Shown piece by piece: positions 40,379 to 53,555 of a stretch of 64,000 nt of DNA. Numbering within the stretch: the first letter of the stretch is position 1; every line of letters starts with the position of its first letter. The position numbers and the translations under genes were made by a program. The stretch comes from Agroathelia rolfsii. Its lineage: Eukaryota > Basidiomycota > Agaricomycetes > Amylocorticiales > Amylocorticiaceae. The stretch lies in assembly GCA_018343915.1 (NCBI GenBank), contig JABRWF010000003.1, forward strand, positions 2,108,001 through 2,172,000, written 5' to 3'. The notes beneath the pieces were generated by a model. The model was not told the DNA's origin and did no database searches. It saw only the letters and a list, made by a program, of their open reading frames with translations.

Positions 40379-43300
40379 TCAGCCCGTATCAGCATCCTTG
40401 GTACCCTTCTCTGATAATGCACCACTTCGACTTCCACCGCTACCCTTTCCGCCACCACCGCCACCACCGAAGCCAAGACTAGAGGAAGAGGAGCCAAGCT
40501 TCAACCTCATCTTCTTAGGCGTCTGAGCCTCCATTTTAACGCCCCCTCCTGCACCTGCACCTGTACCGCCACCATTAGCACCATTCCCACTTCCACTCCC
40601 ACCAGCACTGGGACCAGCGCCACCATTTCCACCACTACCACCAGCACCACGCTTCGCAAGCCGCACAAGATCATCATCCTCATCCTCGTCTTCCTCGCGC
40701 TTACGACGCTTGAGCATCAACGGCGGTACCGTCCCATCATCCAAAGAAATCCCAGGTCCAAGCGCTGTCGTAGTCGCCCCCATCGACGTTGGCGACGGCG
40801 GAGCGGCAACAAATTCTAACGTCTTCCCGCCCACAAGCGCCTCGAGCTCTGCATCTTCCGGGTCCATTGGTTCGCCGATCGGCGGGAGCAGCGATGGCAG
40901 CGACGACGAGGACGCGGACGAGGCTGCTGCCCTCCCTCTGCCTCCCTCACCCTCGTCCGTATCATCATCATCCTCGCCATAATCTGACAACGCCCCCAGC
41001 GGTGGCGTGCGCGGCGGTGTCAGCGTAGGCGTCATCGGCCTCGATACGCGCGGCGATGTCGGTGACGATGAGGGCGACAACGATCCCCCGGGCCTCAAGG
41101 CCGAAGAATCCAGACTCGACCGCCGTGGTCGACCGACGCCGCGGTGGTTCTGGCGCAAGCGCGAGCGGGCGGCAGCACCGCTGTTATTACTGTTGCCGCG
41201 CAGGGGCACCTTGAGCGTCGACGCATGCGATATGAGCGGGATGGGTTCATCGGTGAGATCCGGGTCTTCGTCGTGGACACTGTTACCAGTGTAAGCCTCA
41301 TTGTGATGAACACTGTCATCGTCGTCGGCCCAGTCGTCACCCAAGAAGTAGCTATCCTCCGCTGCTTCTGCCTCCATACGCTGGAGTGCATGGCCGGGCA
41401 TCTGGCGCATGAGTGCTCTATAAACACGATAATATCAGAGGTTGAAATTAGATAATAAAAAAGAATAAGCATTTACCTTCCAGGTTTAGCGCTCTCAGGT
41501 GGTGGAGGAGGCTCGTTATTGATCTCCCACCGCCGAATAAAGGAGATAAACCGATGACCGCCTATGGGACTCTCGGACAGCTTGCGAATGTCGGCTTCGT
41601 ACTTGGACATGACGTGCTCAATCACGTTCCTGTAATTTTCCTGCCCACCGTGCCCGAATTAAAAAAAAAAAAAAGGAAAAAGTCATTTAATACTACATTG
41701 GAAGGAGAGAACGGCAGGAACTCACCCTTCGAAGATGCTCGAAAAATTCTTGACACGTCGACGTGAGGAGGTTATCTCGTTTCGATTCTTGCATCGTGAG
41801 ACGGATGATGGGCTGGAACACGTCGTGCTTCATGAGGTGGTTAATGAGGTTGATATTATGCATCCTTAGGCACACGCGGAAAAAGCGGAATGCGGCTGTA
41901 TAGGAAGCCCCAGGAAAGAGAGAAGATATAAAAGAACGTGGTTTGTATTGAGCCTTTTCATCACAAGAAGTAGAAAAAAAAAGGTCATTGTATCTTGCCT
42001 ACCTAGTCGCAAATGCTTATCCTTGCTGCTCAACAAAGTAGCCACATGACTCGAAACGTTGGACGAAAGAACGAAGAAATGGCTTCGGAACGAGTGTTGT
42101 TGGATAAACGTCGACAGGAAATCGCACAGGAACACGAGACGGTTGACAGTCTCTCGGCTCAGGGGGAGGACGGGATCTACGTGCAGAGCATCAACATCGA
42201 GGAGGGACAACATCTAAAATGACGATTGAAAAACGTTGCTTACCCGAAACCGTCTGGAATTCAGGAATGTCATGCGTCAACGGCTTGAAGAGCATCTCGG
42301 CACAGGTATTATAGAACATCTCGAAGAACTTTTCCGTCCCAGGATCGTCCTTCCGTGTCTGTAGAAGCTTGGGATTGACCGTCGGCTATTTCCAAATCCA
42401 TCAGTCATTATTACCCCAGGACAAGACAAAAAAAAAATAACTTACTGTAGCATCGGCCTCTACAGGCTGATCTAGCAATGCCTTGAGCGCCTCACCGACC
42501 TGATTCTGCACAGCCAGATCCTTGCTCGCGCCCAGCACGCGGCACATCTGTGCCAGCAGCGTTTCAGCCTTTTCCGCACCCTTTTTACCCGCCGCACGCT
42601 CCTTCTCAATAGCGACGACCTGCTTGAGGACGTGGCCGCGCACGCCGTTCAGGTCATGGTCCAGCAGCGCCGTCAGGATCTCGCCCGCGGCCGAGACAAT
42701 CACTTTAGGTTGTGTATGCTGCGTTGAGCTGCTAGCACTATCACCACTAGGTGGTAGATCATCGTCTACAGCATCATGTTGATCTAGCGCCCACTGCACA
42801 CAGAACAAGATCCCGCGGTCGACCAAGGCGCGGAAGAGCGCAATGCGCACAGGCAACTGCACGTTCTTACCCATCACGCACAGCTGCTGCACGAGCAGCA
42901 CGACCTCGCGCCGGAGCTGGATCCCCTCACGTGTGAGCTCTTCCGGCGGCGCGAACGCGAATCGTTTATCCCTTCCTTCTCCTGTTGCTTCTGCTTCAAG
43001 CGCCCGCGCTTTTTGTTTCGCCTTGCCTTTTTGTCTGCTTCGTTTTCGCTTTTTGGGTGTGATTGTTCCGTTGGCGGTGTTGCTGCTGCTGCTGCTGTCT
43101 TCGCAGCTGTCGTCCGTCTTTGTCGGTGCCTTTCCATCACCACCTTCTGTATTCCGCTCCCCTGCTTCTTCTTCTTCTTCTTCTTCCTCCCCATCGTCAT
43201 CAGTATCACCACCACCTTCATCACGACCCTCCTCTCCTTCCCTGCCTTTCATCCCTATCCCCAGCCCCACTCCCGCTCCCAACCCCGACCCAGACGCTGC

Positions 43301-45021
43301 TACTGCTCCCGCTCCCGCTGCAGGCTGCACACCACCTCCGCTCAACATCTCCTCATCAACATAAAGCCCAACGACGGTCCTCAAAAACTGCGCATCGAGC
43401 TGGACATACTGGATGATATCGATCTGGTTGAAGAGTATGCACGAATTGAGCACGTTGAACGTCGAATCGTCCAGCGCGCGCGCGAGGACGACGTCCTTGA
43501 GGAACTGGAGCCGGTACGTGTAGTGGATCTTGCGCTGCACGGACTCGTCCCCGAGCGGGATCGGCTGGTGGTAGTGCGTCGAGCTGGCGAGGAAATCGCG
43601 GTAGTTGGCTTTGTGTGTCGGGAAGTCGGGGTCGTCTGATACATGTATGGGAGAATGTGAGAAAAAAAAATTGAAATTGAGGGATATACCACAAAGATAG
43701 GAATGTGGCAAAAAGAGAGGGAAAAAGAAAAAGAAAGACACTCACATTCAAGCATGCCAACAACACCAAGGAAGAGCTCATCATCGAGAATATGTTCGTA
43801 CATTGTGTGATCGTTGAGCATAACTGTGTAGAGAAAGACAAAGTTTCGATCAACGCCACATGCCACATAGAGGGAACAAGTTGCGCCTACGGATGGTTTG
43901 CATGCAACTACACAGCGCATGCAGGTTCTCGAGGTTCCACGTCTCCTCTGCCACCCTCAAGACATTAATGAGTTGTTTGATATATTCCTTAGAAATCACA
44001 AAATATATCAATAAAAAATGCTAAGCGAAGATGACGGGGGAGAAGCAACCTCTTGGACAATATACTCGCATATGCGCTCTTTGATGATAGCCGTGCGGGC
44101 AAGCGCCTTGATAGCGCGCTCGATCTCGCCGATGATGCCAATGGCCGGTTTGGGCAGGTGGCCCGAGCGGATGATGCTCGCGGTTGTGACGGACGGTTCT
44201 GATCCGAGGTAGGGAGAAGACAGTCGCTCGTCTGAAAGAAGTGGACGTTGACATGGGTTTGTTTGTCGTACTACGAGAGACAGCTGGCGGTTTTGAGTCA
44301 CGCACCAGCACCGTTCATGTGTCTTTGTACTTCCGTAATAAAGTTCCAGACCTCGAGGCATCCCTCTGGGTCCTGGAAGCTGAGTGCGTAGTCGACGCCA
44401 TCAGGCTCAGTCCAGACGATGAGCGTTTCTAATTTAGAATGAATAAAAAGAATCCATGTTTGCGCAATCATCAAGAAGTGCTGCGTCGACATACCCTGTT
44501 GCTTCTGATACACATCGTGTGGACGAATGAGGGTGCTCAGAATAATACTGTCTAGGTTTGTTTCTGAGCGAGCAATGATGCGGGCCTCGTTGGTTTCCTC
44601 GGAGACATGGCCATAGCACAGTGCGGTGCCCTGATCGTCCCAACGTGAGCCTACGAGTTGATAAACCTGGTCGAAATGGTGATGATGTCAGTCACACGAG
44701 CAAAAATAGACAGAATGTTGGGCGCTCTGCTGTGCAGTGGAGAAAAAGAGCTGGCGAGGGGGCAACGGCAGACGCGCAGGCAAAACGAACCTTGACGCGC
44801 TTGGAGTCGTTCTCTGGCTCAATCGGTTCAATGTCGTCGTCGTTGGCGGTAGAGAGCTGGATGACGATTGGGTCAGAGTCCGAGGGAGCAGGAGTGGTGG
44901 CGGCCTGGCTGTGGTGGGCAGTGACGTCGTCGAGAGGGGCGGGATTGGGACTGGACATGGGATCGTCGAGGAGAGAGTGAGAGTATGTATTTTGGTCGCC
45001 ATCCTTTGCTTGGTCTGTCAT
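40379..45021 (-). CDS. PSY2: Protein phosphatase 4 regulatory subunit 3 (Psy2/SMEK)
   Basis: A gene of about a dozen exons from ATG 45021 to TGA 40379. After a disordered acidic N-terminus comes the EVH1/Ran-binding-like domain: KRVKVYQLVGSRWDDQGT, IIARSETNLDSIILSTLI and ETLIVWTEPDGVDYALSF. A helical armadillo-like region follows (VMLNDHTMYEHILDDELF; DPDFPTHKANYRDFL; RLQFLKDVVLARALDD; EFFEHLRR). The C-terminus (40379-41410) is disordered, with acidic, Gly-rich and Ser/Pro segments and an NLS-like LKRRKREEDED. All core blocks match SMEK1/Psy2. The subunit directs PP4 to targets including phosphorylated H2A and Rad53. A low-complexity insert of roughly 130 residues (about 42970-43340: Gly/Ala, then a run of Glu, then KKRKRSRQKGKAKQK) interrupts the helical region and also lies in the predicted frame with no clean intron. 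Confidence 0.92.
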
Positions 45022-45670
45022 AGCACACGACAGGATGGAGGCAGTAATGGCAGACGCTGGCAGCAGAGGATATGCGCCGGGCTCGTCGACTGCCGGCAGA
45101 GACTTGTGATACGGTGAGTATTAGGCCAACTCAAACGCGCGGAAGAAAAACACAACAACACAGGCGAGGTTTGCTTCCGATAATTCCACACACTTTTTGT
45201 ACAATCAATTATTTGTTTATATCCCCCGCTTTGGTTTGTTTCGGTGGCATGACATGGCTCATGGGCCTGACCAAGTGTCGAGTTCAATAAGATACACAAT
45301 TGATTACCATTAATGCCCCTATTGCCATGCATTGATATTAATTGCGATCATCAGCATCATCGTTCTCTCCCCGGCCTTATCCAAGTCTTTGGCCAGGGGG
45401 AAACTAGAATACTATACTGTTATTATTAGTTCAGCTTGCTGGCCAGAACTCTACAGTCTGAGATGATCACAAGAGGGCCAGCTGAGCGGACTCGGACGGA
45501 CCAGGAAAGCGGTTGTCACAAAAGGGCACACCAATCCGTTTTCGGCTGTTGCATCGCCCGGCTATTACCCCGCCAACTGGGCATCAGTGCCAGTGCTTTC
45601 ACTACACGTCTACTGGCTCTGCCAGCTCCTGCCCCACTCTGCCTTTTTCTCTCTTACCTAGCCACCAGCC
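45022..45670. promoter_or_regulatory. Shared divergent upstream region, PSY2 / seven-helix protein
   Basis: These 649 bases separate divergent start codons at 45021 and 45671. The last 100 bases are pyrimidine-rich. No gene is seen. Confidence 0.45.
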
Positions 45671-47017
45671 ATGTCATCGACGACGGTCCAGTCAGAGATC
45701 GAAGGGTCCATGTTTGCCGAAGTTCTAGTCTGTGCTGTCCTTTTCGGTCCGTACTAGCCTCATCCCAACAAAGAAGTACCACATTACTTAAACAACAACT
45801 CACATAGGCATCTACACCGTCCTCTACATCTTCTCCATCTATTTTCTCAAATCCAAACGGCGAGCAAGGCCGTTCCAGAGAAGGTTCTATATCGCCTTTG
45901 GCGGCCTCCTCTGGCTGCTGCACATCGCTGGCTTTAGTTCCAATGCCGCCTCCTACCGTTCCATATGGGTCTTGCACCCACCAGCCTCCGGCATAGACCC
46001 CCTGGCGTACTATGAATCCATCTCACAGACGCTCTCGAGTGCCATTTTGGGCGATCTTACGCAGGCATTTGCCGTCTTCTTTGCCGATGCTCTTGTAGTA
46101 AGTTCAGACACACCAGACCGAACATTGCAAACTCTTATTTGGCATCACGAACTAACAAACTTGAATGAATGGTGCATATAGCTCTGGAGATGCTATGTAA
46201 TCCTAGGGCACAAGATCTGGGTGATCTGCCTCCCCTTTCTTCTTTGGCTCAGTTACGGAGGTGTGTTCTTCTCGTTGAAACCGGCGGCCTGTGTGATGGC
46301 GTACCTATCATGTGCCCTGACCGACCACGTTCTGATATTCCCTCCCTCCCAGCTATGTCAATGACCTCGTTCATGATCTCCCTTACGAACCAAACCGCCT
46401 CCCACCCGCTCACGCACTTCCGGCAATACACTACCGCAGCGACCACAGCCCTGAACCTCTTCCTCACTGCCACCATCCTCGCCAGGCTGGTCTCCACGCG
46501 CAGGCGCATCCGCCCGTTCGGCGTGCCCTCGAGCGTGCTGGAGACATACACGGGTCCGACAGCGCTCGTGATTGAGTCCGCTGCAGTCGCGTGTGTGTTC
46601 AGCGCTGTTATGCTCGTCGTCGAGTTTGTTGGCACCGGCTCAAAGACGGCGCAGATTGCCAACGGCGTCGTGCGGCAGTTTTGGTATTTCTCCCAGGTCA
46701 GTTATACTTTTTTGTTTTTACCATCTTGGTAACTTATATACCCACTTCCACTCCCTTCATCCCTATAATAGAGTATTGCCGCAGAACTGATCATCATCCG
46801 CATTGCAACCGGGTCCGGATGGTCAGGCCAGACGGTATTCGAGCTCGACAGGCCGAGTGCGTACCCAACCACCATCTTCGCCGGCACGACGATGGGAATG
46901 GCTGAGATGGACATCACCCTTGATCTTGCAGCAGGTGCTGGCATGGGCGCTGGTACCGTTGCCGATCGTCTGCTGAAGCATTCGCGTGACGATTCGGATA
47001 GTGTGCGCTCGGTTTGA
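45671..47017 (+). CDS. Seven-helix membrane protein, Agaricomycete family
   Basis: Five exons (45671-45746, 45808-46097, 46182-46260, 46353-46696, 46772-47017), all GT-AG and in phase, encode about 344 aa. The hydrophobic profile suggests seven membrane segments: MFAEVLVCAVLFGIYTVLYI, FYIAFGGLLWLLHIAGF, AFAVFFADALV, WVICLPFLLWLSYG, ALNLFLTATILARLV, ALVIESAAVACVFSAVMLVV and SIAAELIIIRIATGSGW. A WRCYVILG motif lies between the third and fourth, a block I associate with large families of membrane proteins in mushroom-forming fungi whose role is unknown. The short C-terminal tail is Met/Gly/Asp-rich. Nothing points to a ligand, transport substrate or enzyme activity. It could be receptor-like but that is only inference from helix count. 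Confidence 0.75.
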
Positions 47018-49183
47018 TTTTGACTTCCCCCCCCCCCCTATTTCTCTCTTATTCGGGCATGAGAGAACCATAGGGACTTATGATATGTGCTTTTCGCTTA
47101 TATCGGCCACCTGTTTTACATGGTGTTATCATCGACTGGTCTCGGGCTCAAGGGACATTTGTGGAGTACTTTCGATTCATGGTTTTTTCTCCTTCTTTTC
47201 TCCTTCTTTTCATGATACGTTTCTTCACCATGTCAACAAGCATCTCTCTCACGTACATAAAAGTAAAATATCACATATTATCGTATCCTCATCATACTGT
47301 ACACTCTCACATGGCACATCACTTTGGCATTATTTATCGTAGCATATTCAAATCTTGCATTTTTCTTTTACCCCTCTCCCCCTGTTCATTTAACAGAAAC
47401 CAAAAAATCATTTACGACGACGAAAGAAGTTACGCTGGTCCTATTAAAGCTTTGTATACCTACTGCAAGTCAACGGTGAGCAAGCGCGTGTGTATCCTAA
47501 GAGAGAAATATAACAGCTGATTACGAGATACATGGTCAAGGCCCAACGCGCGTATCAGGCCTTGTGACGGCTTTGGAAGAGGCAACCTCAGACTTGCAAA
47601 ATCATAGAGGGGAACAGCAAGGGTCAAGCCTCATGGTCATTACAGTGTAATACAGGTCACTAGCAACCAATAGGTCAATGGCAACTACAATTATACTACA
47701 GCATTCAAGTGTTCCTAGGCGAAATTGTGCAATGTATATCAAAGAACAAGCACTAGAGGGTATGTAATTGAATATGTAAGGCAAACGCACCATTGTGGTA
47801 AGGGGGAGAGGAGATTTTGTGTTAGTCCAGCCGGGTTTTAGAACAGTAACAACTTTTTAGTGCGTTACCAACACTCATCCGACTTAACTACTGCCTGCGC
47901 AGGTTATCGACCCTCTGGGTCAGCTATGCTACACACCTCTACAACACTATCTACTGTTCTTTGTCCCAAGCCACTCCTCTGCCTTGGCTTACAATTCTCC
48001 GTTAGTTCATGCCTCTAGCCTGACAACTGCTCCTCATCCGGGGACTCTCCACAACTCTCCACACCTGTACTGTAGATCCTCTGTCGCCTCTCATGATGCT
48101 CATGAGTCTCCTCTACCTGTTGTCACCTCTCATTACCTTTCAACCCAAGATCAAGCTTCCACGTTTCATGCCGTTGATTTTGTAACACCACTACAACCCC
48201 GCTGGCCTCAATCCGGTGTAGCTTGGTTGCCCGTAGGCTCTACCACTTACTGGACATTCTTGTGTTAAACATTTAAGGACATAGCCTCATCAGTGCCGCC
48301 GATATCTGTGACCTCAGCCGCTACTTCTCACCTGCAGCTGTGGCCTTCGCCTGTCGCACCTGCCCCCTTTACCTAGTCATGCAATATTTTTGCATGCCAA
48401 TACCACCGCCCGCGTCAAAAATCTCACTATGCATTTCTCAGCCATCCCGCCGCCATAATATATTAAACCTGAACCCTGGTCTACCACATGAATCTCTTTA
48501 GTACGTCTCGGATGCATGCATTTTAGCCCATGCTCATCCCTTTCGTGGCCGCAGGCCCTAAATTTTTTATCTCCCCACTCTATGAACCTTATTTTGATAT
48601 CATCAATCCATTCCTCCTGCAAACAATGACCAGCTGAGGTGCGCGGCCCAAATTTTTCTCCTGGTACGTCTTGAGTTCTTGCTTTTTGGCTTTTATTCAT
48701 TTCATAATTCATTTCAGGTCATTGTATTTGTGTCTCCGTACTATTGATGATTCTATATAAGAGCTCCAAAAAGAATAATAATGATTGCTGATGATGTGGT
48801 GAAATGTGATTGAATTTTGTGTCTGCAATGGTGTATGAGCGCATTCAAACGTTGAAAAAAAAAAAAAAAAAAAACCAAGTCCCGCGCCACAATGCGTAAC
48901 TCGCCAAAAGTCCATCCCGATTGACCAACCTCTTGGGGTGCTGTTGCTTTCAATCCTCGCTCCCTCTGCAACTATATTCCGTTTCAAACTCAGAGAGCGG
49001 GGATTGGAAGCGACTGGGTACGGGCCTATCCTTCCTGATATGGTAATTGCCGGTATACGCCCAGGATGCGGCGGGGGAGGGGTCCCACGATTTTAAGCGA
49101 TTCATCCAGACGCATTTAATTAAAGACCAACGGAAAAGTGACTACACCATCCCCTTCGATCCACCACTTCACCTGCCGCCCAT
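47018..49183. other. Intergenic region (2.2 kb)
   Basis: No gene with family support. The 3' region of the seven-helix gene comes first, with a C10 tract near 47029-47038. The part 47860-48300 is pyrimidine-rich with many ctc/cct repeats. A 21-base A tract is at 48855-48874. A minus frame of 111 codons (48377-48712) has fairly even composition but no recognised family, and no splice partner was found. Confidence 0.4.
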
Positions 49184-50396
49184 ATGTCCACTTTAAAAAT
49201 CCCAGTACAGAGAAACTTCTATGTCACTGAATATGATAATTCTTTCGAAATCATGGATCACTGTAACTTTGGGGGCTTTAGTATCGTGTACAAAGCCAAG
49301 ACAGCTGCAGCGGCTAATGGCCAGAAGATCGTGAGTCGATATACGGACATGTACACTTGCACATAGGCTGATGCTTCAATACACAGATTGCTTTGAAACT
49401 CCTGAATAAGGGCTCGAGCCAATCCGTTGACGATTGGCAGAAGGTATGGCTGACCAATTGCCCTCTTCGTGCTCATGAACCTGTTCAGAATTCACCGTGT
49501 TTATTTGTAGCCACTCTATTGGGAAGCTCACATCTGGAGCCGTCTTAACCATCCCAATGTTCTACCATTTCTCGGGGTCAGCATGGGCCCCGGATCAATG
49601 CCGAGAGCCCCCACTACTGCTTGTCTAGTCATGCCATGGCTCGAAGATGGAAGCGTGCTGGATTATTTGCGTAATAACCCAAAGTTATGGCAGGAGAAAC
49701 TCCTAATCGTAAGGCCCAAATTTTCTACGATTTGATCAAGGCTTCATGCGACAAATAGGTGTGCGATGTTGCCAGCGGATTGGCATATATACATTCCGTC
49801 GATATCATCCATGGGGACATGAAGCCGGTATATATCCTAAAATCAAATTAAAGGCTAATCACATCTAAATCACGTGCCTACTACAGAACAATGTCCTCAT
49901 CGATGTCAATGGTCATGCCGTTATTTGTGACTTCGGTCTCTCCAGCTTAGCAAATAGCCACACCGGGTTGAGTGTACCCCACATGACCTCGATTTCCGAC
50001 GTCATGCACCAGAGCTTCTTGATGAAGCCGACTTCGTCGCCACGAAGGCATCCGACGTTTGGGCGTTCGCCTGTACAGCATGTGAGGTACTTTTACCAAT
50101 GCAATCTTGTTTCAACGACATACATGATTGAGTTCTCATTTCCTCCAATTCTGTAGATATTTACAGGACGTGTGCCCTATTATCGCTTCCGAAGACTCTG
50201 GATAGGGTTGATTGGTGCGATAGAAAGCGGTTCTACACCCGACTGGAACGGCGAAGATGGAAATCCTCTCTGTGATATCCCTAATGACTTGCGCAGCTGG
50301 ATCAACAAACGCTGGAGCAGGAACCCAAATGAACGTGGCGATATGGAAGCGCTGGCAGCCGAGCTCAAGAGCTATGCGTCCGAGATTAGAGCCTGA
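49184..50396 (+). pseudogene. TKL-like protein kinase with a probable frame break
   Basis: Several exons from ATG 49184 to TGA 50394-50396 spell a nearly complete kinase domain. Seen are the Gly loop (GGFSIVYKA), the Lys strand (IALKLL), helix C region, LVMPWLEDGSVLDYL, the catalytic loop IIHGDMKPNNVLI and ICDFGLSSLA. HGD instead of HRD is common in TKL-like kinases of Agaricomycetes. After DFG the frame runs on as SHTGLSVPHMTSISDVMHQS and ends in a stop. The expected activation-segment end (RRHAPELLDEADF, then SDVWAFACTACE and IFTGRVPYY) is present at about 50003-50090 but in the next frame. No normal intron joins the two: the only GT-AG pair would cut out the APE motif. So one base seems lost between about 49980 and 50003, or the read has an error there. 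The C-lobe to the final DMEALAAELKSY is otherwise intact. Confidence 0.65.
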
Positions 50397-51810
50397 GTCC
50401 CCAGAAATTGCGTATAGTAATGAAACATGCATAGTCATCAAGTCTCGGGCATTACAAGTCCAGCAGACGATATATGGATTGTTTGTGCATGCATAAAGCC
50501 CATTTTTGCATTAAGTTTCAGTATCACTAGATAATTTGCTTGAATTAAATCCATTTTATGCATAAGCCAAAGCATCGAAGACCAACTAGCAGCACATGTT
50601 CATGATACAGAAAACATAGGTAAAGCATAAGAGGACCGAACCAGGTGGAGCCTTGGGTCAGCTATCGTATCGAGCATTTCACCGCAAAGGACTGATAAAT
50701 GAGCATCAAGCAAGGGTGGCTAGGGATCAAACGCAAGATGGTGACAGCAAAGGTGAAGAGAATCGTAGTTGTAGAACACCGTTTGCAAAGTGGGCCGTCA
50801 GCGCTTCAACTTCAGCGGAGTTGAATATTAGGTAAGTGACGCCTCGCAAACCGCGCCTTCCGTTGGGCCACCTGACCTGCCCTAAACTTACCGCACGTAT
50901 AGATACCCTTCCCCTCCGCACCTTCCTGATTCCCCATCTCTTGTGCTCGGGCACGTACTATCGCCAGTGAGGTCTTTACCGAGGCATAGTCATTTGCTGA
51001 TTGCAAATTACACATCCGAACCCGTCTGAATCGCTTCGGCATTCAGCAATTTTTGGACACCTTTTCGATCCCATGCTCGCATGTTTATTGTCTCTGCTTT
51101 TGAAGGGCGGATGGAACAGGACTAGTTTGGTGGGGATTGGAAATTTAGATGTAGTGTAGAGTCTTGGATGTAGGATGTTGTATCTGTGAATATATGGCTT
51201 TTGCTTTGTCTCTAAGCACATGTGTTGTACACTTATAGCTACCCCTCCCCCCCCTCTATGTAGGTATCAGCAAGTATTAATCTAACATGGCAAGATTAAA
51301 TATGTTGAAGCAGGCATCAGTGAGGATTTGAGACTCTAGAGACTGGACCAATTTTGGTTTCTTGCCATGTCAAAACTGTCGATCATCAAACCAATGGATC
51401 CTAACAAGAACATGATTATCACGGCTTACATTGCGGCCAACATAATGCTGATCAACAAGTAATAGAGATAATTGAATACAATTTGCCACGATAATTCACG
51501 GCAACTATGACACAGAGGGAAAAGGTGCTGCATGAACTAAAGAAAGAAAATACAGAGAAAGAGCTGAGATTGTTAGGCCAAAAAGACCACGAGAAAGAGA
51601 TAAAGGGACCAAGATAAGAACAGAAAAGAAGTATAATAAAAAAAAGGAAAGTGGGTAATAGACAAGAAAGAAGACGGGGAAGAAAGAGAAAGAAACAACT
51701 ACAGCGCTGGTGTAGGACGGCGTCTGAAAAACATTATGTACAACGCCATAATCTTCCTGAAACGCCATACACACCCAGACGAGGTCGACCCTCTCTAATT
51801 CACCATCTCA
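50397..51810. other. Intergenic region (1.4 kb)
   Basis: Spacer between the kinase and the four-helix gene, whose stops face each other. It is AT-rich with A/G-rich stretches near 51540-51700. Short frames occur on both strands without family features. Confidence 0.4.
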
Positions 51811-52895
51811 TCAAAACTCCTTCCTTTCGAGATCATGCGACGGCGACTTCAAAGGCTCATTCGGCTCAACATGTAAGCGAATTCGGCCTGTCTCCTGTCG
51901 ATGATGCCGGCTATGATGATGATGGTGATGCGAGGGCAGAGAGGACGGCGAGGACGAGACCCATGTCTCTTGTGCAGCAGCGCGTTGTTGGTCACTGAGG
52001 CTGCTCAAAGGCACTGGCGTGTACACAAGCGGCTCAGAGGGAGGGTAGTGCGTGCCGTTGGCAGCTGTCGGTGGCAGCAGGTAAATGCGGTGTGGATGAT
52101 GCGAGGAAGAAGATGAATGAGAGTGAGACAAAGAGTGCAGCAGTAGATGACCAGGAGAGAGGCGGTGCTGTAGCTGAGAATAAAAGTTCGAGACGGCTAT
52201 GAGGAAGTGGAGCTGTGATTCATAATGGCGAATAGGGTGGAAGTCCATCAGCCAACAGTTCGTTGCTCGTGTGCCTAGGCATCATAGGTGGCCATGAGAA
52301 ATGACACTTACTCGAATGACGGTGACAAGCATCATAGCTCCAGCGCATGCCATGCTGGCACGCTCGACCCACATTTCGCAGTTCTCGAGGTTGAGACCGA
52401 ACTCGGCAGCGTCGCGCATGAGTTGGGGCTGTCTCGAGAGGACCTCACACACACCCGACCGTGTGCCCTGTCGCAAGAGAGTGTAGAACCCACAAATCGT
52501 CAGGAATGCGCAGAAACTGAAGTCGGCAATCGAATAGTCGCGATAGAAGCGAACGTAAGAGGGAATGTTCTGTCGATAGTATGAGTACCATTGCGTCATA
52601 ACTCCCCCCCCCTCCCCCCACCGCTCTTGAAAGGAGGCAGGATGTAGCAACATAGACGAACCTTGAGTGTGCCCACAAGTCCGATGAGGCAGGCAGAAAG
52701 AGCAAATAAGAAATAGGTGGAAAGAAAGGCCCAGAGTATCTTAACCCCATTTACACGCCATGGGTCAGCAACGCTCTCCCACTCATTCTCAGAGTCCCAT
52801 TTGGGCAATTGTGCTGAGACCACTTGAAGAAGGAGGATTGCATTGGTCAGAATGCCAATAAAGGAGATCGCTAACGTCGCTGTTCTAGATGTCAT
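51811..52895 (-). CDS. Four-helix membrane protein with His/Ser-rich tail
   Basis: Three exons from ATG 52895. Exon 1 gives MTSRTATLAISFIGILTNAI and ends in a second helix (ILWAFLSTYFLFALSACLIG). Exon 2 (NIPSYVRFYRDYSIADFSF) contains helix three and, after a Cys-containing loop (SGVCEVLSRQ, LENCEMWVERAS), helix four. Exon 3 (LHFLIAVSNFYSQLQ) leads into a disordered cytosolic tail that is Ser/His/Pro-rich, with HHHHHHSRHHRQ near the end. The intron before exon 3 removes an in-frame Met-containing stretch; the chosen acceptor gives phase 0 and keeps the fourth helix next to LHFLIAV. The layout resembles four-helix MARVEL-like or tetraspan proteins but no family motif is certain. The two Cys in the second loop could form a disulfide. 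Function unknown. Confidence 0.7.
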
Positions 52896-53555
52896 TTAGG
52901 TGTCGTTGGATGCGCAAGACAAGTGTCGTGTGGATTCAAGTAATCGTTCGAGAGGGGCAAAGACAAAGACCAGTAACGGTGATGATGGTCGAGAGTAGAG
53001 AACGGCTGAGTCAGGACGTACGATATAAGGCGGAAAAACGAGCGTGCTTACCTGGAAAATCGGGCCATGTGAGATGAGAGAAGGGGCCAGGCAAATAGGA
53101 GAGAAGGAAAGAGATGACTAGAATGGCATGACTGTGGTCCTACTCACTCGTAACAACTCCGGTGAGCCGCACTTCGGCACCGTGCGCGGTCGATGCCGAT
53201 CAACCCTCGTCCGATGATGATGGCCTTTTCATCATGACAGTCTCTTTCTTTCGTTGTTTTCTCATCATAAGTTGGATCATAAGTTGGACAGGATACACAA
53301 GTATGCATTCATGAAATTACAAGAGGTTTTCGGCTTCGAGAAAAATAGCGTATATAATACATGCCAACACAACAAAACTACTGATCGCTTATTCGAGTCC
53401 ATTATACGGGCAAGGACGACGATAGCCTAGAACGGAACGAAGTGGGTTGCTTGTATATGTCAGCAAACCATAATCTCAAAGAAATCCGAGAATGGAGTAA
53501 GGATTACATTTTACACCTCTCAGCTCAATGCTAGTAGTCATCTCCATAACCGTCA
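52896..53555. other. Intergenic region
   Basis: Upstream of the four-helix gene and downstream of the small mitochondrial protein gene. No gene is recognised; AT-rich from 53230. Confidence 0.4.

Noticed and set aside
42843..43639. Plus-strand frames opposite PSY2
   Set aside because: Ser/Pro/Leu-rich complements of the Glu/Lys insert; no family features.
49980..50020. A 41-base intron joining the two kinase frames
   Set aside because: It keeps a frame but would remove the conserved APE motif, so a lost base or read error is more likely.
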